Source: Hyphomicrobiales bacterium (lineage in GTDB: Bacteria > Pseudomonadota > Alphaproteobacteria > Rhizobiales > Beijerinckiaceae). Taken from it: a stretch of 64,000 nucleotides of DNA. This document shows, piece after piece, positions 52,752 to 60,982 of this stretch. The notes beneath the pieces are model-generated. The model was given only the letters and a program-made list of their open reading frames with translations, had not been told where the DNA came from and searched no databases. Positions within the stretch are counted from its first letter, which is position 1; the number at the start of each line of letters is the position of its first letter. The stretch covers positions 1-64,000 of the forward strand of contig JAIXSR010000049.1 of NCBI GenBank assembly GCA_027484605.1, given 5' to 3'. A program made the translations under genes and the position numbers.

Positions 52752-53177
52752 ATGAGTGCTGTCCAGCGTCCGGTCCTTGCTGCCTCGATCGCGGTGTTCC
52801 GCGCCGGCAAGGTGCTGCTGATCCAGCGCGCCAGGGCGCCGGCCCAGGGGCTCTATTCGCTGCCCGGCGGGCGGATCGAGGCCGGCGAGACCCTGCGTGA
52901 CGGCGTCCTCCGCGAATTGCAGGAAGAACTGGCGCTCGAGGCCGAGCTGGTCGGGTTTGTCGATCATGTCGAGCATATCGAGGCGGATGATGCGGGCGGG
53001 ATCCGCGCCCATGCGGTCATCGTGGCGTTCTGCGGCCATTGGCGGGCCGGGGAACCCGTGCCGTCCGACGAGGTCAGCGACTGGCTCTGGGTCGACCCGC
53101 TCGCGCCGGGCGACCTGCCGATGACACGCCGGCTGCCGGATATCCTGGCCCGCGCGGCAGCGATGGTTGCACGATGA
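52752..53177 (+). CDS. NUDIX hydrolase
   Basis: 141 aa. The Nudix box GGRIEAGETLRDGVLRELQE plus EL at about residues 38-60 is complete; it hydrolyses nucleoside diphosphates linked to another moiety. Beta strand SIAVFRAGKVLLIQRARAP precedes it. Layout resembles ADP-ribose pyrophosphatase or 8-oxo-dGTPase-like proteins; substrate unknown. Overlaps the next gene by 4 bp. Confidence 0.94.
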   Translation: MSAVQRPVLAASIAVFRAGKVLLIQRARAPAQGLYSLPGGRIEAGETLRDGVLRELQEELALEAELVGFVDHVEHIEADDAGGIRAHAVIVAFCGHWRAGEPVPSDEVSDWLWVDPLAPGDLPMTRRLPDILARAAAMVAR

Positions 53178-53695
53178 AAGGCCGGCGCCTGCCTGCCGCG
53201 CTGACCGGCCTTGTCCTGCTGGCCCTGCCCGGTCCCGGAACGCATGCGCAGGAAGCGCCGCCCTCGCGCGTCATCCAGACGCCGTCAGCCCCTGCCCAGA
53301 CCAGCCCGGCCGCCCCGCTGCGGGCACGGCCCTCGATCCGGCGGCCGCAGGGCGAGAACCCGGCAGCCAGCCGCCCGCTGCCGCCGGTCTCCACCGCGCA
53401 GGAAAAGCCGCTTGTCGAGCTTTCGGAGGTGGTCGGCGCCCTGGCCTTCCTCGGCCAGCTCTGCCAGCCTGGCACCCTGCCCAATCCCTGGCGCACCCGG
53501 ATGGAAGTGCTGCTGGAGGCCGAGGGCGAGCCCTCGGGCGTGCGCGAGAAGATGGCCGGTGCCTTCAATACCGGCTTCTCCGACTATGCGACCACCTACC
53601 GGCAATGCACGCCCGCGGCCGAGGCGGCCCGTCAGGCGCTGACCCGGGAGGCCGCGCGGCTGGCCCGCGAACTGGAGCGCCGCTTCGGCAGTTGA
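53174..53695 (+). CDS. TIGR02301-type exported protein
   Basis: 173 aa from ATG 53174, overlapping the NUDIX stop by 4 bp. Signal peptide (RLPAALTGLVLLALPGPGTH, cleavage after AQ region), a Pro/Ala-rich linker to about residue 75, then a conserved helical domain (LVELSEVVGALAFLGQLCQP, WRTRMEVLLEAEG, FNTGFSDYATTYRQCTPAA) with two Cys. This pattern matches the TIGR02301 family found in Hyphomicrobiales after NUDIX genes. Function unknown. Confidence 0.85.
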   Translation: MKGRRLPAALTGLVLLALPGPGTHAQEAPPSRVIQTPSAPAQTSPAAPLRARPSIRRPQGENPAASRPLPPVSTAQEKPLVELSEVVGALAFLGQLCQPGTLPNPWRTRMEVLLEAEGEPSGVREKMAGAFNTGFSDYATTYRQCTPAAEAARQALTREAARLARELERRFGS

Positions 53696-53907
53696 TGCAA
53701 AGGCGCCACTTTCCACAAACGTGGCCTGCCGCGTTAACGAAATCTCAACAGAAAGCTCGCCTTCCCCTTCGCGCCGGTCTAGGGTCCGTCCTGCCCGCTC
53801 TGGTGGGAATGACGGCGGTGGGGACCGCTTCCGGAACCGGTATTGCGCCGGAACCATAGACAAGCCCGGCCGGGCCAACCGGCGGGCGAGAAGACAGGAA
53901 GGCGACC

Positions 53908-54168
53908 GTGCAAACGAGTGACGAGCTTGGCCAATCCCGGGATTCGCTTTACGCCGACCAGCGTCGCGCGGCCTATACCTATGTGAGCGAGGCCTTCGCG
54001 GAAGGGCGGTATGACGGGATCGACGGCGATTGCCTCGCCCATGCCGCGCTCTTCGCCGCCTTTGTCGAGCTGGTGGCGAGCTATGGCGAGGATGCCGTGG
54101 CGAAATTCGCCGAGAAGCTGCCGGACCGGATCAAGGCCGGCGAGTATTCGCTGACAACGAAGAACTGA
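53908..54168 (+). CDS. Small conserved-looking protein, 86 aa, unknown
   Basis: GTG 53908 with AGGAAGGCGACC upstream. Acidic, helical: AAYTYVSEAFAEGRYDGIDG, LAHAALFAAFVELVASYGED, KLPDRIKAGEYSL. No signal peptide or membrane segment. Own terminator downstream at 54196. Similar short proteins of unknown role occur in Hyphomicrobiales. Confidence 0.75.
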   Translation: MQTSDELGQSRDSLYADQRRAAYTYVSEAFAEGRYDGIDGDCLAHAALFAAFVELVASYGEDAVAKFAEKLPDRIKAGEYSLTTKN

Positions 54169-54195
54169 TCGCCGGCATCCTGCGCCGGATCGTAC

Positions 54196-54219
54196 AAGGG
54201 TCGGTTTTCCGGCCCTTTT
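54196..54219 (+). terminator. Terminator after the 86-aa gene
   Basis: AAGGGTCGG (54196-54204), loop TTTT, CCGGCCCTT (54209-54217) with one T-G pair, followed by TTCC. 28 bp after the stop. Confidence 0.65.
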
Positions 54220-54267
54220 CCATGTCAGCGTCTCTTCCTGTCGGTCCTACTTCCTTACCGGCCCCGG

Positions 54268-54591
54268 TCACGCCAGCATCATCCGCGTCATCGCGGCGGG
54301 GTTCTTCACCTCGATCTCGACAAAGGCAATCGGATGATCCGAGCCGTTCATCACATCATGGGTGATGCCGGCAGCGCGCATATAGGCCTGGCCCTGTTTC
54401 AGCGGCACATCGGTGATCTCGCTGCCATTATGGATTCGCAGGATGCCATCGGTCAGCATGATCACGAAATAGGGCCAGCCATGCTGGTGCCAGCCGGTGA
54501 CGGCGCCGGGCTCGAAATCATAGCGCGTGATGCGGATCGTCTCGTCATCCTGCTGGAGCGTCGGCACGGCGGGAATATCGCACTGGAACAT
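54268..54591 (-). CDS. Cupin domain protein
   Basis: 107 aa, one small cupin barrel: YDFEPGAVTGWHQHGWPYFV (metal-type His pair HxH), VPLKQGQAYMRAAGITHDVMN (second motif with His). Cupins of this size include dioxygenases, isomerases and storage or sensor proteins; the substrate is unknown. It follows the dihydroorotase gene by 10 bp on the same strand, so the two may share an operon. Confidence 0.88.
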   Translation of the reverse strand: MFQCDIPAVPTLQQDDETIRITRYDFEPGAVTGWHQHGWPYFVIMLTDGILRIHNGSEITDVPLKQGQAYMRAAGITHDVMNGSDHPIAFVEIEVKNPAAMTRMMLA

Positions 54592-54601
54592 CGCTTTTGC
54601 C

Positions 54602-55936
54602 TCAGGCCGGCAAGGTATCGCCGAAAACGACCGGCTCGCCGCGCGACGGGCCGGTCAGTTCGCCCTGCCACATGACGCGGTGGCCACGGACGAACGTGCC
54701 GACCGGCCACCCCGTGACGACCTTGCCATCATAGGGCGTCCAGTTGGATTTCGAGGCGATCCAGCTGTTGGTGATGGTCTCGCGGCGCTTGAGATCGACG
54801 ATGGTGAAATCGGCATCGTAGCCGACAACCAGCCGGCCCTTGCGGGCGATGTTGAAGAGCCGCGCCGGGCCATGGGCGGCGAGATCGACGAAGCGCTCCA
54901 GGGTCAGGCGGCCGGCATGCACATGGTCGAGCATGGTCGGCACCAGCGTCTGGACGCCGGTCATGCCGGAATGCGAGGCCGGATAGGCATGGTGCTTTTC
55001 CTCATGTGTATGCGGCGCATGGTCGGAGCCGAGGATATCGACAACGCCATTGGTGATGCCCCACCAGAGCCTGTCCTGATGCGCCTTGTCCCGCACCGGC
55101 GGGTTCATCTGGGCATAGGTTCCGAGCCGCTCGTAGCATTCCGGCGCGCTGAGCGTGAGGTGATGCGGCGTGACCTCGATCGAGGCGACATCCTTGTGGT
55201 CGACCAGCCACTCGAGCTCGTCACCTGTCGAGACATGGAGCACATGGACCCGCTTGCCGAGGCGGCGGGCCAATGTGACCAGCCGCTTCGTGGCCAGCAG
55301 GGCCGCTTCCACATCGCGCCAGACAGGGTGCGAAGCCGGATTGCCGGGCTCGCGCAGGTTCATCCGGGCCCTGAGGCGCGGTTCGTCCTCGCAATGGAAG
55401 GAGGCTCGCCGCGTGATCTTCCGGAGGATGCGGGCGAGATTCTCGTCATCCTCGACGAGGAGATTGCCGGTGGAGGAGCCGATGAAGACCTTGATGCCGG
55501 CCGCGCCGGGCAGCCTTTCCAGCGCCGGGATCTCCTCGATATTCTCCGCCGTCCCGCCGACAAAGAACGCGTGGTCGCAATGCATGCGGTGATGCGCTGC
55601 CGCCAGCTTGGCTGCGAGCGTTTCGGGGCTCGTCGTGTTCGGGTTGGTGTTCGGCATCTCGAAGACAGCCGTCACCCCGCCGAGCACGGCCGCGCGCGAA
55701 CCGGTCTCGAGATCTTCCTTGTGGGTCAGGCCGGGCTCGCGGAAATGCACCTGCGTATCAATCACGCCCGGCAGGATGGTCAGGCCGCGGCAATCGACAT
55801 CCGTCGCCGCCTGGCCGGCACCGATGGCGCCGATCGCGGTGATCACGCCGCCGCGGATGCCGATATCGGCATGGCCGCGTCCGGCAGGGGTGACGATCTC
55901 GCCCCCGCGGAGCACCGTATCGAAGCTGGTGGCCAT
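54602..55936 (-). CDS. pyrC: Dihydroorotase (class I-like amidohydrolase)
   Basis: 444 aa from ATG 55936, preceded by CGGAGGGAAAAGCG; the frame continues to 55981 without a better site. It closes carbamoyl aspartate to dihydroorotate in pyrimidine synthesis. Amidohydrolase metal sites: DTQVHFREPGLTHKEDL near residue 60, the Lys segment IKVFIGSSTG, HVLHVSTGDE, and the final Asp in ILGSDHAPHT. Related hydantoinases and allantoinases are possible; the FREPG and SDHAPH motifs favour dihydroorotase. Divergent from ygfZ. Confidence 0.9.
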   Translation of the reverse strand: MATSFDTVLRGGEIVTPAGRGHADIGIRGGVITAIGAIGAGQAATDVDCRGLTILPGVIDTQVHFREPGLTHKEDLETGSRAAVLGGVTAVFEMPNTNPNTTSPETLAAKLAAAHHRMHCDHAFFVGGTAENIEEIPALERLPGAAGIKVFIGSSTGNLLVEDDENLARILRKITRRASFHCEDEPRLRARMNLREPGNPASHPVWRDVEAALLATKRLVTLARRLGKRVHVLHVSTGDELEWLVDHKDVASIEVTPHHLTLSAPECYERLGTYAQMNPPVRDKAHQDRLWWGITNGVVDILGSDHAPHTHEEKHHAYPASHSGMTGVQTLVPTMLDHVHAGRLTLERFVDLAAHGPARLFNIARKGRLVVGYDADFTIVDLKRRETITNSWIASKSNWTPYDGKVVTGWPVGTFVRGHRVMWQGELTGPSRGEPVVFGDTLPA

Positions 55937-56000
55937 CGCTTTTCCCTCCGGCATGACAACAAGGCTTGCTTGCCCTGCCAACCGGACTTATCTGGCTCGC

Positions 56001-56909
56001 ATGAGTGAAACAAGCCCTGCGCCGGAACCTGCCATCCGCTTTGCCTGCCTGCTCTCCGACCGGGCGGCGCTGGCGGTGTCCGGCCCGGAGGCGGCGCATT
56101 TCCTCAACAACCTGCTGACAGCGGAAATCGAGGCCCTGGCTGTGGGGGTCGGCGTGCCGGCCGCCTTGCTGACCCCGCAGGGCAAGATCATCGCCGACAT
56201 GCTCGTCTTCAATGCGAGCGACGACGAACCGCTTTACCTGATCGATGTTGCGGCCGGGCTGGCGGAGGATCTTGCCCGACGCCTGATGCTCTACCGGTTG
56301 CGGAGTGCCGTCACGATCGACCGGCTGGGGCCGGAGGTCGGCATCGCCGTCATCGCCGGCCCTCCGGCGCCGGAAGGCGAGGCGCATTACCGGTTCGACG
56401 ACCCGCGTGACGCGGCGATGGGCGCCCGCCTGATCGGCCCGCGCGCCGAACTGGCGGCGCTGATCCCGGCCGATCAGGCGACCGACGAGGCGGCCTATCA
56501 TGCCGCGCGAATCAGCCGCGGCCTGCCCGAATGCGGCAAGGATTTCCTCGCGCAATCCGCCTTCCCGCATGAGGTCAATCTCGACCAGCTCGGCGGCGTG
56601 GCTTTCCGCAAGGGCTGCTATATCGGGCAGGAGGTGGTGAGCCGGATGGAGCATCGCGGCACAGCGCGCACCCGCACGATGATCGTCGAGATGCTCAACG
56701 GTTTCAACGTGATGGGCGGTGCGGAATGCCGGGCCGGCGACCGCGTGCTGGGGATCGGCGGCGAATGTGCCGGCGCCCGCGGCCTTGTGCCGATGCGGAT
56801 CGACCGCCTGGCGGAGGCGCTCGCCGCCGGCGAGGCGATTGCGCTCGGCGGCGTTCCCGTCCGCGTCATCCGGCCGGACTATGCCCGCTTTCCTGTGGAT
56901 ATGGGATAA
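56001..56909 (+). CDS. ygfZ: Folate-binding protein YgfZ (CAF17-like, Fe-S cluster maintenance)
   Basis: 302 aa from ATG 56001. A tetrahydrofolate-binding GcvT-like fold with the YgfZ signature KGCYIGQEVVSRMEHRG near residue 210 (conserved Cys). YgfZ/IBA57 supports assembly or repair of certain [4Fe-4S] enzymes such as radical-SAM proteins. The 64-bp gap to the dihydroorotase gene holds both promoters. The frame is open upstream inside the antisense of pyrC, without family features. Confidence 0.94.
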   Translation: MSETSPAPEPAIRFACLLSDRAALAVSGPEAAHFLNNLLTAEIEALAVGVGVPAALLTPQGKIIADMLVFNASDDEPLYLIDVAAGLAEDLARRLMLYRLRSAVTIDRLGPEVGIAVIAGPPAPEGEAHYRFDDPRDAAMGARLIGPRAELAALIPADQATDEAAYHAARISRGLPECGKDFLAQSAFPHEVNLDQLGGVAFRKGCYIGQEVVSRMEHRGTARTRTMIVEMLNGFNVMGGAECRAGDRVLGIGGECAGARGLVPMRIDRLAEALAAGEAIALGGVPVRVIRPDYARFPVDMG

Positions 56910-56922
56910 AATTCCTCAACAC

Positions 56923-56950
56923 TTGAAGCCTTCCGAATTCGTGATATAAC
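56923..56950 (+). promoter_or_regulatory. Promoter of ArsR-type gene
   Basis: TTGAAG (56923-56928), 16-bp spacer, TATAAC (56945-56950), 25 bp before ATG 56975. AGGA lies in the leader as a ribosome-binding site. Confidence 0.6.
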
Positions 56951-56974
56951 CCGCCTGTTTTCAGGATTTGTATT

Positions 56975-57328
56975 ATGAATGTTTCATCCCTTATCGATTT
57001 TTTGATCCACCATGGCGAAGATGCCGAAGGGCTGCTGGCGATTCTCGCCAACCGCCGCCGTCTCGTGATCCTGTGCAACCTTGTACTCGACGGTGAACTC
57101 GCCGTGGGCGAGCTGGTGCGCCGGCTCAACATCGCGCAATCCGCGCTGTCGCAGCATCTGGCGCTGATGCGGGCGGCCGGCATTGTCAGCACCCGGCGCG
57201 AGGGCACGACAATCTATTATTCCCTCACCGACGAGCGCACGCGCGCCATGCTCTGCGCCATCCGCGAGGTGCTTGGCCCGGCCGATATGGCACGGGCGCC
57301 GCGCGAAGAGGTGCGCCTGGCCGGCTGA
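56975..57328 (+). CDS. ArsR/SmtB family transcriptional regulator
   Basis: 117 aa. Winged helix: ANRRRLVILCNLVLDGELAV, recognition helix SALSQHLALMRAAGIV, wing TRREGTTIYYSLTD. Cys34 and Cys94 are placed roughly as the redox pair of BigR/SqrR persulfide sensors (helix 2 and the last helix), although the spacing is about six residues shorter. No sulfur or metal genes are adjacent. The ligand is uncertain. Confidence 0.92.
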   Translation: MNVSSLIDFLIHHGEDAEGLLAILANRRRLVILCNLVLDGELAVGELVRRLNIAQSALSQHLALMRAAGIVSTRREGTTIYYSLTDERTRAMLCAIREVLGPADMARAPREEVRLAG

Positions 57329-57401
57329 GGCGCGGTTCCGGCAGAGGGCGCCAGCACCGGTTCCCCTTGCCAGTTCGCAAGGAGCGCGGCAAATCAGGGG
57401 G

Positions 57402-58058
57402 ATGACATCTCCTGCCGCGCCGCGTCGCCCTCCCCGCGCTACTGCAGCCCCCCGGGCCTGGCAACGCATGTTGTCCGGCCGGCGGCTTGACCTGCTCGAT
57501 CCCTCGCCGCTCGATATCGAGATCGAGGATATCGCGCATGGTCTGGCGCGGGTGGCCCGGTGGAACGGCCAGACGCTGGGTCCGGAAATCTTTTCCGTGG
57601 CCCAGCATTCCCTGCTCGTCGACCATCTCGCAGGCCGGCTGGCCCCGCAGGCCGGGCGCCGCACGCGGCTTGCCGTGCTGCTGCATGATGCGGCCGAATA
57701 TGTGATCGGCGACATGATCTCGCCCTTCAAGGCGGTGATCGGCGATGCCTATCGCGAGACCGAGCGGCTGGTGCTGGATGCGGTCATGCGCCGTTTCGGG
57801 CTTCCCGCCCCGATGACGAAGCTTGCGCAGGACCTCGCCAAGCGCGCCGACAGGGCCGCCGCCTATCACGAGGCGACCGCGCTGGCCGGCTTCGAACCCG
57901 GCGAGGCGCAGCAGTTTTTCGGCGCGCCGCTGCCCCTGGATGCACAGGCCCGGGCCCTCCTCGAACCCTGGCCGGTCGGGCGGACCGAGGCGGCCTTCCT
58001 TGCGCGATTCCGCATGCTGGACCTGCCGGGACCCCTGCAGGATGAGGGAGCCGCCTGA
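57402..58058 (+). CDS. HD-domain hydrolase (YfbR-like)
   Basis: 218 aa from ATG 57402. HD-domain metal ligands: H in SVAQHSLLVDHL, HD in LLHDAAEYVIGDM (about residue 95), and a later Asp in AKRADRAAA. The segment SPLDIEIEDIAHGLARVARWNGQT is typical of YfbR-type 5'-nucleotidases; specificity is not shown here. The first 20 residues are Pro/Arg/Ala-rich and may not be translated (a weak ribosome-binding site). TGATG overlap with the next gene. Confidence 0.88.
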   Translation: MTSPAAPRRPPRATAAPRAWQRMLSGRRLDLLDPSPLDIEIEDIAHGLARVARWNGQTLGPEIFSVAQHSLLVDHLAGRLAPQAGRRTRLAVLLHDAAEYVIGDMISPFKAVIGDAYRETERLVLDAVMRRFGLPAPMTKLAQDLAKRADRAAAYHEATALAGFEPGEAQQFFGAPLPLDAQARALLEPWPVGRTEAAFLARFRMLDLPGPLQDEGAA

Positions 58059-58582
58059 TGCCCGTGATCCATGTCTGCGCCTGGCGCCTGCTGAACCGGA
58101 AGGTCGCCGAGACCGGCGCCACCGGGGTGGTGACGCTGATCAAGAATATCGGGCAGGTCGAACGCCCGCCCGGCATTGCGCCGGAGCGTCATCTCAAGCT
58201 CGATTTCGCCGATATCACCGAGCCGCGCGAGGGCGAGGTGATGCCGGGCGCCGACCATGTCGAGCAGTTGCTGGGCTATTTCGAGGCGTGGGACCGGACG
58301 GCGCCGCTGATCGTCCATTGCTATGCCGGGGTCAGCCGTTCGACGGCCGGCGCCTTCATCGCGGCCTGCCAGCTGCGGCCCGACCGGGACGAACAGGAAT
58401 GGGCCGGCGAGATCCGCCGCCTGTCGCCGACGGCGACGCCCAATGCGAGGCTTGTCGCGCTGGCCGATGCCGCGCTTGGCCGGAACGGCCGGATGATCCG
58501 CGCGCTGGCCGATATCGGGCGTGGCGAGGATTGCTTCGACGGCGTGCCCTTCGCCCTCGATCTCCAGCAAAGCCGGCCATGA
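58058..58582 (+). CDS. Tyrosine-phosphatase-like protein
   Basis: 174 aa. The cysteine phosphatase P-loop HCYAGVSRS (HCX5R) is at about residues 87-95; an acidic loop LKLDFADITEP precedes it. The catalytic Asp is probably in that region. Translationally coupled on both sides: 1-bp TGATG overlap with the HD gene and 4-bp ATGA overlap with nadQ. The trio suggests nucleotide or NAD metabolism rather than protein phosphatase function (inference). Confidence 0.9.
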   Translation: MPVIHVCAWRLLNRKVAETGATGVVTLIKNIGQVERPPGIAPERHLKLDFADITEPREGEVMPGADHVEQLLGYFEAWDRTAPLIVHCYAGVSRSTAGAFIAACQLRPDRDEQEWAGEIRRLSPTATPNARLVALADAALGRNGRMIRALADIGRGEDCFDGVPFALDLQQSRP

Positions 58583-59571
58583 TCACGGCAGGAACTTCCG
58601 GCATCGAGATCAACCTGACGGCCGTCATCCTGGCCATGCGCGGGGACGAGCCGGTGGTCTATGCCTCGAGCCTCGGCGCGGCGATGCCGCCGGGCCTGCC
58701 TTCCGGGCCTTTCGATCCCGGCCGGCACCGCACGCTGGAACTCGGGCTCCGCAGCTTCGCGCAGGAGCAGGCAGGGCTGAATCTCGGTCATGTCGAGCAG
58801 CTCTACACATTCGGGGATCGCGGCCGGCTGCTGCCGGAAGGGAGTGGCGAGGCGGCAGCGCCGCATCTGGTCTCGATCGGCTATCTCGCCCTGACGCGCA
58901 TGGCGGCCGGGGCGGCGCAGCGCGAGAATTTCCTGCCGCTCTACCAGTTCTTCCCCTGGGAGGACTGGCGCGGCGGGCGGCCCGACCTGCTCGACCGCGT
59001 GCTCCTGCCAGCGCTGGAAAGCTGGGCGGCCGAGGCCGAGGCCGGCAGCGATGTCGAGGGCCGTGGCCTGACGCGACGGGAAAGGCTGGCCCTGTCCTTC
59101 GGCGTCGATGGTACGCCCTTCGACGAGGAGAAGGTGCTGGAGCGCTATGAGCTGCTCTACTCGGCCGGCCTCGTGGACGAGGCCCTGCGTGACCGGCGGC
59201 CGGGGGCCGCGCCGAACCGGCTGGCAGGCAGCCCCCCGCTCGGGCAGGTCATGCCGTTCGATCACCGCCGGATTGTCGCGACGGCACTCGGCCGCCTCCG
59301 CGGCAAGCTCAAATACCGCCCGCTGGTATTCGAGCTGATGGCCGACCATTTCACGCTGACCGACCTGCAGCGCAAGGTCGAAGCGATTTCCGGCCATCAT
59401 CTGCACAAGCAGAATTTCCGGCGCCTTGTCGAAACCGGTGGCCTTGTCGAGCCGACCGGCGAGCAGACGACGACGAAAGGCCGGCCGGCGGCCCTTTTCC
59501 GCTTCCGGCGCGAGGTGCTGCGCGAGCGGCCGGCCCCCGGCCTGCGGCTCGGGGCAAGCCGCAGCGGCTGA
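58579..59571 (+). CDS. nadQ: NadQ-type NAD metabolism regulator (Nudix-like plus winged helix)
   Basis: 330 aa from ATG 58579. Residues 1-220 form a Nudix-like ligand domain (TAVILAMRGDEPVVYASSLG, PLYQFFPWEDWRGGRPDLLD) without a functional Nudix box. Residues 230-320 form a winged helix (HRRIVATALGRLRGKLKYRP, FTLTDLQRKVEAI, KQNFRRLVETGGLV). This architecture matches the alphaproteobacterial NAD-biosynthesis repressor NadQ (COG4111). Overlaps the phosphatase gene by 4 bp. No nad genes are in the window; its targets must be elsewhere. Confidence 0.88.
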   Translation: MITAGTSGIEINLTAVILAMRGDEPVVYASSLGAAMPPGLPSGPFDPGRHRTLELGLRSFAQEQAGLNLGHVEQLYTFGDRGRLLPEGSGEAAAPHLVSIGYLALTRMAAGAAQRENFLPLYQFFPWEDWRGGRPDLLDRVLLPALESWAAEAEAGSDVEGRGLTRRERLALSFGVDGTPFDEEKVLERYELLYSAGLVDEALRDRRPGAAPNRLAGSPPLGQVMPFDHRRIVATALGRLRGKLKYRPLVFELMADHFTLTDLQRKVEAISGHHLHKQNFRRLVETGGLVEPTGEQTTTKGRPAALFRFRREVLRERPAPGLRLGASRSG

Positions 59572-59661
59572 CGGATGGCATGCAGTGCAGGGTGAAAAGA
59601 GCCTGGTGGAAAGACCCGGCCAAGAGTTGCCTCGAGACCGGGATTGAATAGGGTAACGCGC

Positions 59662-59916
59662 ATGAATCAGGATCTGCCCGCCGATATCGCCGCCCTGCCT
59701 TTCGAGAAGGCGATGAGCGAACTCGAAGCCATCGTGAGCGAACTCGAGCGCGGCGAGGTGAGCCTCGAGGCCTCGATCGCCAAGTACGAGCGCGGGGAGT
59801 TGCTGAAAAAGCGCTGCGAGACCCTGCTGCGCGAGGCGGAGATGCGCATCTCGAAGATCCAGCTGGGGCCGGACGGCAAGCCCGCCGGTGCCGCGCCGCT
59901 CGATCCCGAACGCTGA
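59662..59916 (+). CDS. xseB: Exodeoxyribonuclease VII small subunit
   Basis: 84 aa from ATG 59662 (ATAGGGTAAC upstream). XseB binds XseA to form exonuclease VII. Family pattern: LPFEKAMSELEAIVSELERG, LEASIAKYERGELLKKRCE, LLREAEMRISKI. Normally followed directly by dxs in this group; here the pirin gene lies between. Confidence 0.95.
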   Translation: MNQDLPADIAALPFEKAMSELEAIVSELERGEVSLEASIAKYERGELLKKRCETLLREAEMRISKIQLGPDGKPAGAAPLDPER

Positions 59917-59994
59917 AGGCGGGTCACAAGGGCGTCATCCGCCCTTTCCAGCCCATGGCCGACCCGCCATCTTGCCCGACAAGGAGGCACCGTC

Positions 59995-60726
59995 ATGTCC
60001 CATCTTCCGAGCGACGATCCCCATCCCGGCGATGCGCGGGCCTGTGCCGCGATCGAGCAGGTCATCGTGCCGCGCGTCAGCGATCTCGGCGGGTTCGAGG
60101 TGCGGCGGGCCCTGCCGTCGATCGGCCGGAAGACGATCGGGCCCTTCGTGTTCTTCGACCAGATGGGCCCGTCGGAATTCCTGCTCGGCCAGGGGCTGGA
60201 TGTCCGGCCGCATCCGCATATCGGGCTTTCCACCGTGACCTATCTGTTCGACGGTGCGATCCGGCATCGCGACAGCCTCGGCGTGGTCAAGGACATCACG
60301 CCCGGCGCGCTGAACCTCATGACGGCCGGCCGCGGCGTGGTCCATTCCGAGCGCACCAGCCCGGAAGCACGGCAGGCCGAAACGCGACGGCTTTTCGGCA
60401 TCCAGCTCTGGGCGGCCCTGCCGGCCGCTCTGGAAGAAACCGACCCGGCCTTCATCCACCATACCGAAGCCGAATTGCCGCGCATCCTCGGCGAGGGCAA
60501 GCGCGTGCGGCTGATCATGGGCTCGGCCTATGGCGAGGAATCGCCGGTTCAGTTCCCGCATCCCGCGCTTTATGCCGAAGCCCTGCTCGCGCCGGGCGCG
60601 ATCCTGCCCCTCGATGACGAGTATCCCGAACGGGCCATCTATATCGTCTCGGGCGAGATCGACATTGCCGGCGACGTGTTCCGGCCCGGACAATTGCTGG
60701 TCTTCAAGCCGAGCGACCGGATATAG
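59995..60726 (+). CDS. Pirin family protein, truncated by in-frame TAG
   Basis: 243 aa before a TAG at 60724-60726. Pirins are bicupin proteins with one Fe (quercetinase-like or redox-sensing). Family landmarks in the first cupin are HPHIGLSTVTYLFDGAIRHR, NLMTAGRGVVHSER (metal ligands His, His, His, Glu) and FGIQLWAALP. The second cupin starts at about residue 185 (SPVQFPHPALYAEALLAPGA) and is cut after VFKPSDRI. The same frame continues after the stop with the missing C-terminal part (next entry). A nonsense mutation, sequencing error or suppression are the options. Confidence 0.9.
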   Translation: MSHLPSDDPHPGDARACAAIEQVIVPRVSDLGGFEVRRALPSIGRKTIGPFVFFDQMGPSEFLLGQGLDVRPHPHIGLSTVTYLFDGAIRHRDSLGVVKDITPGALNLMTAGRGVVHSERTSPEARQAETRRLFGIQLWAALPAALEETDPAFIHHTEAELPRILGEGKRVRLIMGSAYGEESPVQFPHPALYAEALLAPGAILPLDDEYPERAIYIVSGEIDIAGDVFRPGQLLVFKPSDRI

Positions 60727-60915
60727 ATCCTCGCACTGGGCCATGCCCGGCTGATGATTCTCGGCGGGGATGCCATGGACGGGCGCCGGCATATCTGGTG
60801 GAATTTCGTGTCCTCACGCAAGGAACGGATCGACCAGGCCAAGGCGGACTGGGCTGCCGGGCGCTTCGACAGCGTACCGGGCGAGAGCGAATTCATCCCG
60901 CTGCCGACAGCCTGA
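60727..60915 (+). pseudogene. C-terminal remnant of the pirin gene after the amber codon
   Basis: 62 sense codons in the same frame as the pirin gene, from the codon after TAG to TGA 60913-60915. They encode the family C-terminus [37 protein letters not shown] and a normal tail. With the stop read as an amino acid the protein would have the usual 305-306 residues. No other frameshift or stop is present, so the lesion is single and recent, or it is a sequencing error. Confidence 0.85.
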
Positions 60916-60982
60916 GGCCTCGATCCATTGACGTTCGGCCGCAACCCGATAGATGAGGCGGCTGAGAAACGGAGACTTTCCC

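Noticed and set aside
60724-60726. Pyrrolysine at the TAG of the pirin gene
   Set aside because: No pyrrolysine machinery is seen, no family member carries it, and the site is an ordinary position outside the metal centre.
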